A stretch of 64,000 nucleotides of DNA from Solicoccozyma terricola (GCA_001600875.1 BCLD01000010.1:705373-769372), one strand, 5' to 3'. Positions 12,074-23,755 are shown, numbered from the stretch's first letter. The notes: generated by a model from the letters alone, not told the origin. Program-made: numbers and translations.

Positions 12074-12505
12074 GAAGGGCCGCCGTGGCAAGCCGCTTAC
12101 GTTGTGCTCTCTCGCTGTCGAAAGGAGGACGGCGTGGAGAATGCGGTCAAGTACATATACTCGAACCTAATCAGAGCTGGAACCGATCGAAGAAGCCTTC
12201 GCTGGCAGAAGTAGATGTCATCCACGACAGTTGTAGCCAGTTGCAGATCGAGATATAATTGATACCATAGTTGTGCGATACTCGCCACCCAACGTCACGT
12301 GCCCGTCCCGAGGAAGAGCAGAGGCAGCCATAGATCATCGGGAACACAGACATCAACACCATCATCTCTCACTCGGCTCCGTTCTCGCCGGACCGGACCT
12401 GCAAGCGACGTCTTTCCATCCAGCGATGTTCACAACTGCCGTCTAGTACAATCGCCTGTCGCAGAGACCGGCTGTTCAACGGACCACAGCGATTCGGCCA
12501 CCATC
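12074..12505. other. Intergenic region
   Basis: About 430 bp after the ATG26 stop. The frame of the next gene stays open upstream to 12299 but has no ATG before 12506, so this is treated as promoter and 5' UTR. Nothing else was recognised. Confidence 0.5.
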
Positions 12506-14709
12506 ATGTTGCGTTCGTCTTCCCAATCTGCGGCCGTCGAAGAGGCATGCTACGATTTCGCTCAATATATGGCTGGAGAAGAAGATGCAGATCCATATCT
12601 CTCCTATCGGCCCACATTCGGATATTCTATGCCAGCTCAAGTCTTCATACAAGGAATAACATTCACATTACTGGCTGTCTTACTCATTCACATCCTCTTC
12701 ACTACTCCCTATCACTGGCCCCTTTCTCGTCTGAACTATATCCTGCAAGTGAGCGGGATACTACTGGTCACCGCATCGGTGCTCCTATCTACCGGCTTGA
12801 CGCTCACCGCTCCCGATGTTACGGCAAAAACATGGCCGTATATGTTGCAATACATCAGTGTGACGATACCGCCTGAGGATTGGTCAATTGGCGCACAAGC
12901 CGCTTATCAATTGTTGCAAGGATTTTGTAATATGGCGGTCAATGTGAGTTGGATCGGCAACATTGGATCGCTTGAATATGGCAAATTGACGACCATACGA
13001 CTCGCAGCTCGCTCACATTCAATTCTTGACTCTGTTATTCCCATCTTCGACTGAGGTCAAGCTGATCTTCTTCATACTGGGTAAATCGATTCTCAATCGC
13101 TCCTCTCGAATACTGGCTGACATTGAGACTTATCCTTCCTGCAGGTCCTGTCGCACTCGCCGCATCGGCTTTATCCTTTACCGCTCTCTCATCGTCTCGC
13201 ACAACCATCGACCTCGGTGACGCTGTAGCAAACGTCTTCGATTCCACTCTTATCTTGATATTTACCATCTCTCTCTTACTCTGGGGATGTGTGGTGAATA
13301 GACAACGTGCATGGCGATTCGATGGAGGTACAGCGATATTTGGGGCTGGCGCTATCGCTTTGGCGTTCATATCGACCGCTATCAATTTCCTCTTGGTCAA
13401 AGAAGATGAGTTGAATTGGTTGCAAAATTTAACCTGGGCGGTTATTCTCTGGCAAAGTTGGTTAGGATTCTGGTGGTGGACCGGTAGTGGGATGGGAATC
13501 GGAGAGGTCGAGGTGAGATTGCATTAACATCGTTGCATCGATGTCAGATGGCTGACTAGTCATCTGCTCGACATCAAGGACATTCTCGCCAAGGAAGAAC
13601 GGCATCGACTCAAAGCCGAACGTAAAGGCCACCGGCCTTCCGTGAAACAACGTCGTACAGATGGCTCCAATCGTTCCGAAGGCGGATCGGGACGAGCCAA
13701 CTCCCTTTCAACTCGATCCTTGTTGGATGGCATTCGATTGGACGGTATGCTAATGCGTCGACGTCGCAACCGACAAGGCAGCAATGAGGCAATCGAGATG
13801 GATGAATTTTCTCCTGCTCAACCTGACCCTAATCGGCACATTACAATCTCGGACGAAGATCCACGAGCTACTCCAGGAGCTCGACAGGTACCAGCGACGC
13901 CTACTTCAAGTGTATCAACGTCTTCTCGGACGCCGACACTCAACCCACCAACATCCTTGTCAAATGCCCTCATGTACCCATTCATCGTAATGCAAATTTA
14001 TATCCGACGACTTCGACAAGGACATGAGGCAGCAACCAAAGCCAAGGCTCTCGATCGTGTCGAAAGACGGGAACGGGCTTTCAATTCAAAATCCGACTCT
14101 GGAAAGGCAAAGCAACGAGCGCGCAAGTCTGCTGCAGCTCTAGATGATGATTCGGGTTGGGGATTGGGAAGCTTTGGCATTCGGCAAGCCGAAGAAGCGA
14201 GAGAGCGGATTGGACAATCGAGGCGAATTTTGCGAGAAGGTCTTTTGATACAGCCACCAGAGGAAACGGAAGAGTACGACGATGAAGTAGGCACACCTGG
14301 AGGGTCTCGAAGAAGACGCGGCAATGCACCATCGTATCCAGAACCCGATACCCTCGCTCACCAGGAGACCGACTTGTCGGATGCAGAACTGGGGCAGGGG
14401 CGTACGCAAACTCCTTTGGCGGACGAGCTTGCGTTCGCAGCTCTCGAACGAGAAGTTGCAGAGGATGACGATGATGCCTGGGTTGATGAAGCTATTATCA
14501 ATATCGATGCCGGTCCAGCACGACGAACATCGCCTTCAGAAATGCGGCGATCGAGACGGAACCTCCGGACGTCACGTGCTCCACCTGCAGCGGATATACA
14601 ACAATCATCGAGAGCTCAGCCCAGTGACGTGGCTGAAGGGGTTGGTAATAGCTGGTCGTGGTGGGGGCCCTTTAGCAAATGGCGACTTGTGGATCGGTCA
14701 AACTACTGA
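12506..14709 (+). CDS. Seven-helix membrane protein with long disordered C-terminal tail
   Basis: Not recognised as a named family. Exons 12506-12943, 13008-13080, 13145-13512 and 13579-14709 give 669 residues. About seven hydrophobic segments lie in residues 45-293, including VFIQGITFTLLAVLLIHIL, QVSGILLVTASVLLST, IFFILGPVALAASALSF, TLILIFTISLLLWGC, AGAIALAFISTAINFLLV and LTWAVILWQSWLGFWWW. The remaining ~375 residues are hydrophilic, rich in Ser, Arg and Asp/Glu, with acidic runs, like a cytosolic signalling tail. A seven-helix core plus a charged tail is reminiscent of a receptor, but no GPCR family motif was seen. The last acceptor (AAG at 13578) has a weak pyrimidine tract but a good CTGAC branch site, and is the only one that keeps the frame. 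Confidence 0.75.
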
Positions 14710-14817
14710 GTATTACTGTACTTGTCTGCGGTTGTATGGGTGCATTTTGTAAAGCATCAAGACGGTGCTTGTAGTGATACTTGCACAGTGAATGTCGATA
14801 TAAAAAAATACAATGAT

Positions 14818-15980
14818 CTACTCAAAGAAGTCGTCCTCAGAGTCGATGGGCTTGGCCGCCTTCACTTCTGCTTCGGCCTTGCTCTTCTTCTGCTTCTTCT
14901 TGCTGGGCTCGATCACCGTTGTCGTTACTGTTGCGTCGTCGTCTTCCACATCCTCAACTTGACCAACAACATCAATACCCTCAACCTTCCTCTTCTGGCC
15001 CTTCTCCACAACGTCAACCTCAGGTGTCAAGGACACCTCACCACTCTTCATCAATGTTTCTACTTTGCGTAGCATTTGCAGCCGGCTTTTGGAGGTCTCG
15101 TCGAGACTCTCTTCCCCTGCGGAGGAGGGATGAAGAAGGCGAGGTAGGACCAGTTGGTGTTCATCAGACGAATCGGATTGTGCTGCCGGAAACAGGGAGA
15201 TGTATTTTCGCAGGTTGCTATATCGGATACCCAAATCGTCAAGTTTTCTTCCCGTCAACGGGCCAGCAAGGGCAAAGGACGGACTCACGAATAATGTAGG
15301 ATGTAATTTAGCATGACCCTCGCTTCCCACAGCTCCGCTTCCAGCTGGGCTCGCTCGCCGCCTTGCTTAGTCTTCTTGCCTTTTTGTGTAATCTTTGATT
15401 CACTGGAAGATTCTGCTGGAGCTTCTGCACTTGACAGTGTGGATAATTGCTTTTGGGTGCGGTTGACGATGCGGAGCAGCTTCTTTCGCTCTGTCGGGAG
15501 ATCATCATCTAATCAGTAGCAAGCTCAGGTTGACAGGCTTCTACCTCCGCTCACCGAAGAATTTCACCTGTCGCATGATGCGTTATCGTCAGGTCTTGCT
15601 ATGTTGCCCGCGAACAGTCATCGATGTGCTCACCATGTGATATTTCTCTCCATTTTTTTGCTCGATTCCCCGAATATTAGCTTTTGCTAGATCCGCTTGC
15701 AATGAAGCTAATCTACGTTCCGTGGCAATCCTGAGCTGTGGTTCGAGTGTATTCTAATGTGGGTGGGTGGGTGCTTCAGTCTCAGCTTGTGCAATGTCAC
15801 TCAAAGTCGTGGACTCACCTTGGCCAATAGCCTCGTCGTTTGCCGAATCTGCGACTTGAGCTTGGAGACGCCTGGAATCCCATCGCCTGCAGAAGCAGCT
15901 GGTTTCTTGTGAGGATGAGCGGGAGTCGACTTGGATTGTCGAACAGTTCGGGATGGTCCTGCTGTGTCGGATGAGTCCAT
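14818..15980 (-). CDS. EFG1: rRNA-processing protein Efg1
   Basis: Nucleolar factor of the small-subunit processome pathway, needed for 18S rRNA maturation in yeast. Exons (minus) 15980-15819, 15753-15634, 15567-15555 (13 nt), 15490-15289 and 15217-14818 give 298 residues. The family core runs from GVSKLKSQIRQTTRLLAK, through LRIATERRLASLQADLAKA and GEKYHMVKFFERKKLLRIV, to LEAELWEARVMLNYILHYS and LRKYISLFP, then SKSRLQMLRKVETLMKSGE. These blocks are joined by splicing exactly in frame. The helical, basic middle is predicted coiled coil; the C terminus is an acidic and Lys-rich nucleolar tail ending EDDFFE. It lies convergent to the membrane-protein gene upstream, 108 bp between stops. Confidence 0.88.
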
Positions 15981-16192
15981 GGTTGCTGCTGTGGAAGTGT
16001 GTGAAATGTGTCCATGGTGCATGTGCGACGACTCGTAAATATCAGCTTTCAACTTTCTGGATCGTATCACGTGACTAAAAGGTACAACACCAACTAACAT
16101 CGATACACTACTTCTCTCTCGTCTTCATTAGTTCAGAACAGACTTGTTCTCTCGTTCGTGGTCATATCACTTGCAGTCTGCCGTGAGGCGAT

Positions 16193-18239
16193 TCAAATTT
16201 GTCCGGCACTTCTCGTCTCACTCTTCGGCGGACCAAGTACTCTGCCAACCCCTGGAGGAGGATATGTACAATCACATTCAGCCACAGGCCCTCGCCACCC
16301 CTCCGTAACAGCCCCTGGACTCACAAATACCAGAGCATCTACCAATCCCACACTCAGTACTGTCCACAGGCTTATCACGCTCAGGAACGCATTGTACTTG
16401 TTGGTGGACATGTCGTAAATCAATCGGACCATAGAGAAAGCGAAAACTATGAGATACGCGAGGGGGAAGTAGAGCATGAGCAATGATGCTTGTCGGTTGA
16501 TGTATGACGACGCGCTCTGTTGTTTCCGATCTTCCTGACGCAGATTATCATTCCGCTGACGCTGCGCGAGAGCCTCCTCTGGAGTCAATTGGTATTGCGC
16601 AAAAAATTCCTGCAGCGTCTGTCGCCTCGGTCGATGATGGGAGCTCAAGCTTGAGGACTCTTCACTCGCGAGTTGGGTTCCCTCTCCCAAATCGGAACCT
16701 CCGTCTCCAGCCAAATCGGTGACAGATGGTAGTCGTATGGGATTGGGCACTTCCCCTGTTGGAGCTGCCGTCGCAGTTTGCAAGGAATCATCATATGATG
16801 GCTTCTTGGCAGATTGCAAAGACTGCACTGTAGTTCGTTCCGATGTTGATGCTGCGCTTAGTTTTCTCTCCGTATCCGCCAGTGTTGTTGAAGGTGCCTC
16901 TTCGTTCGTTGCCGCAAGCGATGGCCAAACAAACATCTCTCTCTGACTGATGGGGGACTGCGGTAGTGGCATTCGCGTGGCTGCCTCCAAAGCGGATTGG
17001 TCCATCGACATTCCTTCCCCTTGCAAGGCCCCAATCTTCAGTCTCTCCCAAGGTGGCCGTTCTTCCGCCACATCTGGTAGCGGAATGCCGTCTTGCTCGC
17101 CCACTTCTTGCGATAGTATGTCATTCTGCGTGAATGTCTTCCTGTGTATCCAACATCGTCCTGCATCCAGTGTTTGCAGCATATGGTCCCTGGTAGATGC
17201 CTCTGTTGATGTTTGAATCGTGTCAGGTCTCCGCAGGAACTTGAAGAGACCCGCATATAAGACGAAGACCACAATGAAGACGAAGGCGCTGGAAAAAAAA
17301 AGAAGCGGGGGGGGGGGGGGGGGGGGTNGGCGACAGGAGGTCAGTCCGGCTATATGTTACCATACCGGATTTGAACCTACTCACCGGGGTATGAATTGAA
17401 TCAGATCTTTCGATAATTGTGACCCGTCCTTCGCTGCTGCATAGTAGCATAGATAAGCTGATGATGAGAATCCCGCAAAGTGGTACCAAACTTTAAAAGA
17501 AAAAAAGAAAAAGAAAAATGTCATCAGCACAACGGGTTCGTGGATATTTTGTCGACTTCGTAACTCACTGCCTGCCTGCAGGAAAGATATACCCCAAATG
17601 GCAGCCAGCAGGTACAGCCAATACTGTTCAAGAATGGTTGTCACATTAGATAGTGGATGTCTCTGTCGAAGCAATGGGTTTGAGTCCAGGATGATCACAT
17701 CTTAACTTTCGACGGTGAACACCCACCAGTAATGCAAAGGTTGCCAAAGCTATCGTCAGAGTCCAGAGATGTTGCGTAAAGATAATGGAGGTGAGAAGGA
17801 AGCCGAATGTGGTCTGTTACGTTTGTTGTATTAGCCTGAGAGCCACTTTGACCAGAGCGTCTGCTATTGACTCACGCAGGTAGAGGAGCCAGTCGTTAAA
17901 GCATGGCCGGAGAGATACATGATTGTGGTGACGATGCCAGCGATACTACAAGGTTTCGCCTCAGGTGTTAGCCTTTCCCCTTCCAGGTTGGGGGTTATTA
18001 TTAACATCTGCTCACCCTAATAATACATCACTGATAATCATCCCCAGCAGCAGCTTGACCCTCAACTTGCCTGCCCCTCGCTGGATCAACACATATATCA
18101 GATAACTTGCTCCGATGAAAGTCAAGCATGAAATGACAAGAGCCCCCCATGCAGCCACATGGGTGACGATGGGCGGCGGCGGGGGAGTCCGGACAGCCAG
18201 AATGTGGTATGGCATTGAGCCGTTCATTGACGACGGCAT
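16193..18239 (-). CDS. G-protein-coupled receptor (Git3/cAR-like)
   Basis: Plasma-membrane seven-helix receptor, probably sensing a nutrient or other small ligand and acting through heterotrimeric G protein to cAMP. Exons (minus) 18239-18016, 17945-17876, 17813-17727, 17662-17569, 17490-17385 and 17288-16193; 558 residues. Helix 1 is in WGALVISCLTFIGASYLIYV; helix 2 in VKLLLGMIISDVLLG; helix 3 in LTSIIFTQHLWTLTIALATF; helix 4 in EQYWLYLLAAIWGISFL; helix 5 in FVFIVVFVLYAGLFKFL. A third cytoplasmic loop of ~240 residues, rich in Ser, Thr and Pro, separates helix 5 from helix 6 (LLMLYFPLAYLIVFAFSMV) and helix 7 (AFLSVISLWTVLSVGLVDAL). The helix 3-4 pattern resembles Dictyostelium cAR and fungal Git3 receptors. 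The intron before exon 6 contains a poly-C run and one N. The ligand is unknown. Confidence 0.8.
17307..17328. repeat. Poly-G tract with one N, inside a GPCR intron
   Basis: Twenty G on the plus strand (C on the coding strand) followed by T and N at 17328, lying in the last intron of the GPCR gene just before a T-rich tract and CCAG acceptor. The N shows that the assembly is uncertain in length here. Confidence 0.9.
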
Positions 18240-19427
18240 GACGATAGCAGAGCGAGCCCAAGGCTATCCGATAAAACTTGCGGCCCAAAGAAAAATCAAA
18301 AGGCGGCTTTGTCAATCATTTCGAATGGAATGCGCGGGCGGGGGTGTTTTGCGGCGGGGCTTGTTGACAATCCAGTCGCTCGCTTGCTTGCGCACGATAG
18401 TAGCTGTTGAGCTATCGACGCTGTCGAAATGTGCTTTGAGGATACGACCAAGCGTGAGTCCAAACCACATCCGGCCTGCCCAGTCTTTTCAGAACCAAGA
18501 CCGAGGTCCAAGTTCTCTGACTGCAAAAAAAATTGGAATGGCATGCTTCCATGGAACATCCTCGACTTGTTTGCCTCCACTTTGCCGCACGGTGCGCGGC
18601 CGATCGCGCTCGTCCCTGAATGTCGCCGCCGCCACACCCAAAGATCAACAGACAGCAACAGCAACCAGCAAACAGCAAGCAGCAACAGACACCAACACCC
18701 GTCATCACCGAGACCCCGGGACAACACAGCGCTGTCTTCATGTCAGCCATCTCTGCTCCCCGATATGATGGCATTGCCGGGGACTTGGGTATCTTTGGGG
18801 AATGATGCCGGGACGAGACACTGGCGGCGTCGCGGAAATATCACAGCCGAAGCAAGGGGCGCAGGTTCGTTTTGAGCGCACTCAAGCGATGCTCTGTGAG
18901 ATCAGAAACAATGTGAACCAAGACTGGTAGTGGTACCAGAGAGCGACTATGCATTGAATACCTGATATCCGCCGTTGCCCTTCGGTGGACATCGCTCAGC
19001 CCGCATGCCCTTGTTGTCGGAACTTGGGGTCGACCTCTAGTGCAAGTTCCCGCCGACGTTCTCTGGCCACAGAGCCGCCAAAAATGTCGTCAAGACGTCA
19101 AGATTTACAGAAACGTCTGGGAAACCTAGCGACCGGGGCTAGTGGAGTGTGCCAATTGCCATAGTGCAGTCTGCACTCCGGCAGTATCTTGTCGAATGGG
19201 TTGATTCCAGCGGCCTAGGCAATATTCACCTGAATCGGGATCAAGGGCAGATGGACCAGTTGAACGTGCTTATAAAGTAATAATATCATATGGTGGTGCG
19301 GTAAATTAACCGAGGATACATTATGTGGCATTGCTTATATATCACAATTGCGAAACATCCGTCTTGGACTCGGTGCTGTGTATTGGTAAATTCTCACGAA
19401 ACAACCGGGGTTACCGCCCTAAACTTA
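18240..19427. other. Intergenic region between GPCR start and G6PD stop
   Basis: Nearly 1.2 kb. Several overlapping open frames on both strands lack recognisable motifs and conserved-looking splice sites. A CAG/CAA-rich stretch lies near 18640-18690. It most likely holds the GPCR promoter and 5' UTR plus the G6PD 3' UTR. Confidence 0.5.
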
Positions 19428-21621
19428 CTATCGGTCATCCTCCGCATCGTAGCCATTGTCCTTCTCAAAATTTTGCCACCCCTCTGGACCGTCGGAACCA
19501 TACTTGTAGCTCACTGGCTTTGGTCCGTCGTTGCCCTCGACGTACTGCAATATGGGGGTGAAAATCTCCCAGGCTGCAATCAACTCGTCCTCTCGGACAA
19601 CTGCGGTGAGAAAATGATGCACCCTGTCAGTTGGGGAAATTTGGTGGGGGACCCCATGGAATCCTTTCCACCCACAGTTCGAGTGGTCGCCCTGAATCAC
19701 GTTCTTAAGAACGACCTCGTATGCTCCCGGGATCTTCGCATTCTCATATCGATCCTTGTACACCAAAGACAGGTCGGTACGTATCTCCTTCGGTTCAGTG
19801 CCAGCTGCTTTGGCGTTGATCTTGATAAAGACCTTCTCCTCTGGTGCCTTTTGAATGATCAGATCGTTACCTTTACCATTGCCATACAGAGCTTCGGAAT
19901 CGCCCTTAAGCCTGACGGTGACACGCATTACGTCTTCGTTCACGGCTGAAGTGTCCCCCTTTTGAGGTCAGCCAGGAAGTCAACACCTCTATCGCCAACA
20001 TAAACTTCACCTTTGCACGACTTCAAGATAAAAGGTACACCCTTCCACCTCTCGTTATCAACCTTCAACACCATCTCCGCATACGTCGCGGTCTTGGACT
20101 TTTTATTCTCGACTGTCTCATCGTCGAGGTATCCAGGTTTATCACCATTGCCAGTGTATTGTCCAAGGAAAACGTCATCCTTAGTGACGGGTGAGATGGA
20201 TCTAAGGACCTTGACCTTTTCGTCACGAATACCATCACCATCACGACTTGATGGTTTCTCCATAGCAAGAAGAGTCATGACCTGGAGTAGATGGTTCTGC
20301 AAAACGTCGCGAACCATTCCGAATTCGTCAAAGTAGCCCCCTGCAAAAACGAACGGGAGGTGAGTCGCGAGCGCTTAGATGGGGCGATGACCTTGGGATA
20401 TCACACACCTCTTCCTTCGCATCCAAACACCTCTTTCAGCTCAATCATTACACTCTCAACCTTGTCTCTGTGAAGCATTCCATCGATGAATGGATTACCG
20501 AAACGAAGGAATGGGATGTTCGCAATCTGATTACCCCGAACGCCACAACGTTGAAGGATCCTCATCACCACCTGATCCCCCTATGGTCGATAAGGAAACC
20601 CGAATTACGTACCATTTCCTCTCCCAAGAAATGATCTATCCGAAAGATCTCCTCCTCCTTCCAATTCTTCATGATCTCACCCATCATCTCCTTGCATGAT
20701 TTAGTATCTTTCCCAAATGGTTTCTCAATGACTAATCGGTTGGAGAGACCGGTATGATTATGTTTCTTGAGTTTGGTTGAGACGTCAACGAACGCGGATG
20801 GAGGTAGAGCGAGCTAGGGGCAAGGAGTTTTGGACTTAGAAGCTCGAGGGAAAACAAATAGAAAACGCTGAGGTGACACACATAGTAGATCCTGTTTGAT
20901 TCGCCACCGAAGTCATCATCCGCTTTCTTCTGAAGGTCCTTTTCAAGCTCCTAAGGGAAAGGGAGACAGCGGAGTCCATCAGTCCTCGAGACCAAAACAA
21001 CTGTATTCGCGCTCAAGCATGATCCTTCACTAACCTGGAATCCATCATCTTTATCATAAGCTCCAGACACATAACTGTTCAATTTTTTAAACTCCTCGAT
21101 CTTTTCTTTGACATCTTTCGCCTATATGAAAACACCGATCATGTCAAAAACTATTTTCACTCCTATACACATTTCCAAGGATACCATAGAAATCCTCACA
21201 TCTTTAGCATTATCATCAACCTCAATCCCACTCGTAATTTTCTCAAGATACTCGTCTGGTTCAATCTTAGATCTCGCATATCCAACGATCTTCGTTTTGG
21301 GTGGTAGATAACCATCTTTATATAATCCAAAGAGGGATGGGAAAGTCTGATGGGTGTTTGATACGGGTAAGTGTGCAATATGGAGAGATAAATTGTGCAC
21401 GTTGACACTTGCCATCTTCTTTGCGAGATCGCCTGATGCACCGAAGACTGCAAGAGGAGGGTATTTATAGAGCAGACGTAGGCTTAGATATCAGCACCTA
21501 CCAGGAAGAACCTTTCCTCATGTATTACACCTTTCCTCATGTTTGTAATACACTCACCGACGATCAACGTCTTCTCTTTAAGCTGGCCCGAAGACTGCTT
21601 CTGCTGATTTGACGGCGACAT
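19428..21621 (-). CDS. ZWF1: Glucose-6-phosphate 1-dehydrogenase homologue with altered active-site motif
   Basis: Cytosolic oxidative pentose-phosphate enzyme, NADP+-dependent oxidation of glucose 6-phosphate. Ten exons (minus): 21621-21558, 21447-21413, 21346-21200, 21121-21035, 20950-20882, 20813-20613, 20526-20409, 20340-20011, 19945-19676, 19600-19428; 497 residues, the normal family length. Visible blocks: nucleotide-binding [52 protein letters not shown] then NHLLQ, and GDHSNFVREDEL near the C terminus. In active enzymes the signature is RIDHYLGKE, whose Lys (K205 in the human enzyme) is central to catalysis; here the codon at 20619-20621 is GAG (Glu). Tyr is also Phe. The second intron uses a GC donor (ATG/GCAAGT). 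This may be a divergent paralogue rather than the main enzyme; activity is uncertain. Confidence 0.9.
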
Positions 21622-22312
21622 AGTAGATAAAGGCCTCGTGGAAGTAATCGACCGGGTGTGCAAGGTCGCAATACGGAGTGGCAATGGAATGTGAATGCTA
21701 GGTGGTAGTGTCAATGAACAGCCAAGTAGCATGTAGGAGTGCTCGCCATGGGCATACAGCCTACCTGCTTCGAGTCGGACTGTCTGGAATGAATCGGGGT
21801 GTATGGGGCCCCGCGGTGACGTCAGACGCGATGGATGTTGATGTGGAGGTAGACAGGTCTGCAGTTGCTTCATAACTCCAATTACTACGCCAAAGGGAAA
21901 GGTAAGGGGTAAGGGTAATTACCCTTACACGATTCCTTGCTGTAATTGTGAGTTGGCAACCCGGACTAAGGCCCATCCCCATCCATTGCGCAATTCCTCT
22001 CGACCACTTCCTGTGTGCTTGCTTGCACACCTGTACCTCGAAACTCCGTCAAGGTCCCCGGTCGTAACAGCTGACAAGATCTGCGGAACGGGTAAGGACA
22101 CGGTGCGGAGAAGGTTGTATCATTACAAATACCATATTATCTGCTCGTACGGGTGCTAATAGATCACAAGTCATATCCTAAAGTTGACATTATCACTACC
22201 TCTTGGTGTTTAATTTATCATCATTTTCAACTTCCTCATTCATATCCAGGAAAATGCTGTACAATTCTCCTAGGTGTTAAACGCGGCGACGTGATCGTGT
22301 CCGCTTTTTTAG
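21622..22312. other. Intergenic region upstream of ZWF1
   Basis: About 690 bp containing the ZWF1 promoter side and the 3' flank of the secreted-protein gene. A GTAAGGGTAATTAC-type imperfect palindrome is present near 21898-21926. No coding frame with recognisable motifs was found. Confidence 0.5.
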
Positions 22313-23383
22313 TTAGCATGCGCGTCGTTTCCCAGCACTTGTGCATCCACAACTTACTTTATGATTCCCTGTGCTTAGCATTGCTGCCGACGTCTCAGAC
22401 GTCTCAGCGTTCAAATCGATTGGCATGTTTGGAATCTGCCAGTCTGTTCCAGCCTTTGGGTCCAAAGACACAAGTACCCAGAATGACTTATAAATGGAGG
22501 ATGCATTACCGAAAGGAAACTTTTCAATAGGAGATGCATTGAAATTGGCAGCATCATATCTCTGTGCTCCTGGGTACCTAACATCCCATCTGTCTGGCCC
22601 TGTTGTTTTGTTAAGTATCGGCATGGGAAGTCCCTGCCAGTTTTCATGACCAAAGTCGCCATGCCGGAAGAATCCCATAATTGGGATAGTTCCTGCTTGT
22701 GCTAAGACAGATTCCATTGCAGCCTCATCATATGCAAACTGAGCAGGGCTTCCTGTGATTGCATAGATGGCAGCAGCTGCATAGCTTGCATCAATTGTAT
22801 CAGGGTAATTCTCCGAGGCGGGTGGATTTGCAGTGTTCGCCCCACTCTTTTGAGCAATAACACCAAGGGCCTCGATGATGTATGCTGGCCATTGATTGCC
22901 GGAGAGAAAGTTGCCGACTTTTGTGGCATCTTGCTTTGTAACAGGTAGTACACTGTCATTGCCAGGAAATGACAATTTCACCTCAGGATCACAAGTTGTT
23001 CCAGTGTTGCCATTGCCAAAGGCAAAGGAGACTGGGTATGGGCTGATTGCTGTCACAGCCATAAGAACCCCAGCCATAACACCATCCAGGTGGCTGAGTT
23101 GTGAGTAGTGCTCGAAAGCAATGTCCACCCAATCAACCAAGAAGTCTTTGCGCATGGGTGGTGTTGGGCATCCAGCAAGGGTTTTTTTCCAATTGTCTTG
23201 GAGGTGGGAGATGTCAGGGGGAGTGACTGCACGTTGATTGAGGCCACCAGGGCCATAAGTGACTGTTGGGGCTGCAGCTATTCACTAGCGGCGTTAGTTC
23301 TCAACAGTGATGATTAGCAGATTTGGAGACTTACCCAGGAAACTGCCATAAAGGGCAATCATGAAAAAGATTGAGGCGAGCAT
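22313..23383 (-). CDS. Secreted protein of unknown family
   Basis: Not recognised. Exons (minus) 23383-23335 and 23277-22313 give 337 residues. The start encodes MLASIFFMIALYGSFLGAAA, a clear signal peptide, with the single intron inside it (phase 1, GTAAGT donor, GAATAG acceptor). The mature part has a hydrophobic GVMAGVLMAVTAISPYPVS stretch, several N-glycosylation sequons (NDS, NKT, NAS), a GFFRHGDFGHENWQGLPMP block rich in His and Trp, and few Cys until a Cys-rich end (CGCTSAGKRRAC). It could be an extracellular enzyme or a wall-associated protein; no catalytic signature could be named. The upstream kilobase has a duplicated 70-bp element, suggesting specific regulation. Confidence 0.75.
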
Positions 23384-23487
23384 GTTGAGAATGTATAAAG
23401 CAAGATTATTGGGTGTAAAATGTAGTCTTTTGAAAATGAAGTAACTTCGATGGGAGAAGTAGCCACCCTTTTTATATCCAAGTAGAC

Positions 23488-23557
23488 TCCAGCTGGTGGT
23501 ATGATTTGAATATTTGATTCCTTTGAAAGAGAGTTCCTTAAAACACTTGCCCGTGGG
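23488..23557 (+). repeat. Direct repeat copy 1 (70 bp) upstream of secreted-protein gene
   Basis: Begins TCCAGCTGGTGGTATGATTT and is repeated 198 bp further on with roughly 90 percent identity by eye. It lies about 105 bp upstream of the secreted-protein start codon. Confidence 0.85.
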
Positions 23558-23685
23558 CTAGTCCAGGGGATATCACATGAAGAAAAGGGGGCTACGAAAG
23601 GGATGTAATTGTCAATATCCTTGCATTGTCTTCTCCATTGTCACTTCATATCCCTGGTCCAAGCCTCCCCAGTGTTTGTGACAAA

Positions 23686-23755
23686 TCCAGCTGGTGGTAT
23701 GGTTTGAATATTTGATTCTTTTGAAAGACAGTTCCTGAAAACACTTTGTCATGGG
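23686..23755 (+). repeat. Direct repeat copy 2 (70 bp)
   Basis: Begins TCCAGCTGGTGGTATGGTTT and ends in GTCATGGG. Differences from copy 1 are mostly single-base substitutions, concentrated at the 3' end. Confidence 0.85.

Noticed and set aside
17361..17385. GGTTCAAATCC on the minus strand, looking like a tRNA T-loop
   Set aside because: The flanking bases do not form the 5-bp T stem or an acceptor stem, and the segment lies inside a GPCR intron with good splice sites.
18115..18768. 217-residue plus-strand open frame
   Set aside because: It overlaps the first GPCR exon on the other strand and lacks motifs; composition is what is expected from an antisense shadow.
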